A DNA stretch of 64,000 nt from NCBI GenBank assembly GCA_049518775.1, contig JBEKRL010000003.1, positions 13,360-77,359 on the forward strand, written 5' to 3'. The translations under genes were made by a program, and so were the position numbers. Numbering within the stretch: position 1 is the stretch's first letter; each line of letters begins with the position of its first letter. The notes below the pieces were generated by a model. That model ran no database searches. It was given only the letters and a program-made list of their open reading frames with translations, and was not told where the DNA came from. This stretch comes from Bog-877 sp049518775. Lineage in GTDB: Bacteria > Chloroflexota > Dormibacteria > Aeolococcales > Bog-877. Below are positions 63,566-64,000 of this stretch, piece by piece.

Positions 63566-63606
63566 GGTTTCGCGCACTTGACGAAACCGCGCCCAGGCGC
63601 TAAAGT
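63566..63606 (+). promoter_or_regulatory. Integrase promoter with overlapping inverted repeat
   Basis: TTGACG (63578-63583), 17-bp spacer, TAAAGT (63601-63606). The inverted repeat GGTTTCG (63566-63572) / CGAAACC (63582-63588) overlaps the -35 and could be an operator or recombinase-binding site. Confidence 0.7.
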
Positions 63607-63649
63607 GACTGCCATTCCGGCAAGGCTACGGCTTCATGAGGGCCTGTTC

Positions 63650-64000
63650 GTGAACAATTCCGGTGTAACCTCAGTTCCCGGAAGCCAGGGCGCCCGGGCC
63701 GGCCATCTGACGGTAGTTCCCCCGCCCGTCCCCGAGCCGCTGGCCCGGCTGGTCGAGGACTACCTGCGGTCCTGCCGGGCCCGCGGACTTGGCCCCAAGA
63801 GTGTCGACTCCGCCTATGGCTACCCGCTCCGGCATGTGTTCCTGCCTTGGGCTCAGAGGGAAGGCGTCGACAGCGTCGAGGCTCTCACCCACCGGGCCTT
63901 GGAGGGACTCGCCGCCGAGCTGCTAGACCCCGGCCGAGTTCAAGGCCGGGGCCAACTTTCGCGCCCCACAGTCCACAGCTACCTACGGGCCGTCAATCAG
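63650..64000 (+). CDS. Tyrosine recombinase/integrase (3' partial)
   Basis: The frame is open from GTG 63650 (GAGGG about 8 bases upstream) to the window end, 117 codons. The visible part looks like the N-terminal core-binding domain of phage-type integrases: VEDYLRSCRARGLGPKSVDS, YPLRHVFLPWAQREGVDSVE and SRPTVHSYLRAVNQ. The catalytic domain (R-H-R-Y) would lie beyond the window, so activity cannot be judged. It begins 112 bp downstream of tRNA-Gly, the usual arrangement for an element integrated at a tRNA 3' end. Confidence 0.8.
   Translation, partial: MNNSGVTSVPGSQGARAGHLTVVPPPVPEPLARLVEDYLRSCRARGLGPKSVDSAYGYPLRHVFLPWAQREGVDSVEALTHRALEGLAAELLDPGRVQGRGQLSRPTVHSYLRAVNQ

Noticed and set aside
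1..64000. CRISPR arrays and insertion sequences
   Set aside because: No regularly spaced direct repeats and no transposase-like frames with terminal inverted repeats were seen; the only tandem repeat of note is inside the HD-GYP gene.

Overview
The window reads as chromosomal DNA of a very GC-rich, monoderm-type bacterium. Gene content points to a deep Terrabacteria lineage near Chloroflexota/Dormibacterota with many actinobacterial affinities: the GlgE-TreS-maltokinase pathway, a mycobacterial Sdh1-like succinate dehydrogenase, a DUF3090-like protein, SpoVS, RNase Y plus RNase J, and Gram-positive-type LexA boxes. This placement is inferred from remembered gene families, not from a phylogeny.

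Layout. 1-4.7 kb (+): alpha-glucan/trehalose genes glgE (5' end cut by the window), treS and a maltokinase gene, joined by ATGA overlaps. 4.7-7.4 kb: an SOS module with a LysM membrane protein, a GDPD-family phosphodiesterase and lexA. 7.5-15.7 kb (-): spoVS, miaB, mutS, mutL, miaA, hflX, the last five overlapping or nearly so. 15.8-18.9 kb (-): an MFS exporter and a membrane HD-GYP protein, with an unexplained plus-strand hairpin/terminator unit between them. 19-31.8 kb (-): rpsO, pnp, udg, RNase J, a D,D-carboxypeptidase, ftsK, yajQ, pncC/cinA, recA and rny, i.e. RNA decay, repair and cell-wall or chromosome segregation genes. 32-38.8 kb: four tRNA genes (His, two Ser, Arg), tadA, a hydrolase, two small proteins between the two tRNA-Ser genes, a DUF3090-like protein, an FKBP lipoprotein, a PlsC-type acyltransferase and a histidine phosphatase.

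38.8-62.3 kb is mainly respiratory. Succinate dehydrogenase has its flavoprotein and iron-sulfur subunits fused in one 883-residue chain, followed upstream by a membrane anchor and an internally deleted malate dehydrogenase remnant. All 14 complex I genes are present, but split into nuoA-D and nuoE-N by a plus-strand flippase gene. Surface-glycan genes (GT39-type transferase, epimerase, GT2) lie between the SDH and nuo groups. 62.4-64 kb: an SDR oxidoreductase, tRNA-Gly(TCC), and the start of a tyrosine recombinase gene directly downstream of that tRNA, probably the edge of an integrated element that continues outside the window.

The best leads are: (1) the LysM protein, whose consensus-like promoter carries a perfect LexA box in its spacer and which looks like a leaderless YneA-type SOS division inhibitor; (2) the SdhA-SdhB fusion; (3) the in-frame-deleted malate dehydrogenase in the SDH operon; (4) the orphan plus-strand attenuator-like unit near 17.3 kb; (5) the tRNA-Gly/integrase junction. 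No CRISPR array, rRNA or insertion sequence was seen.
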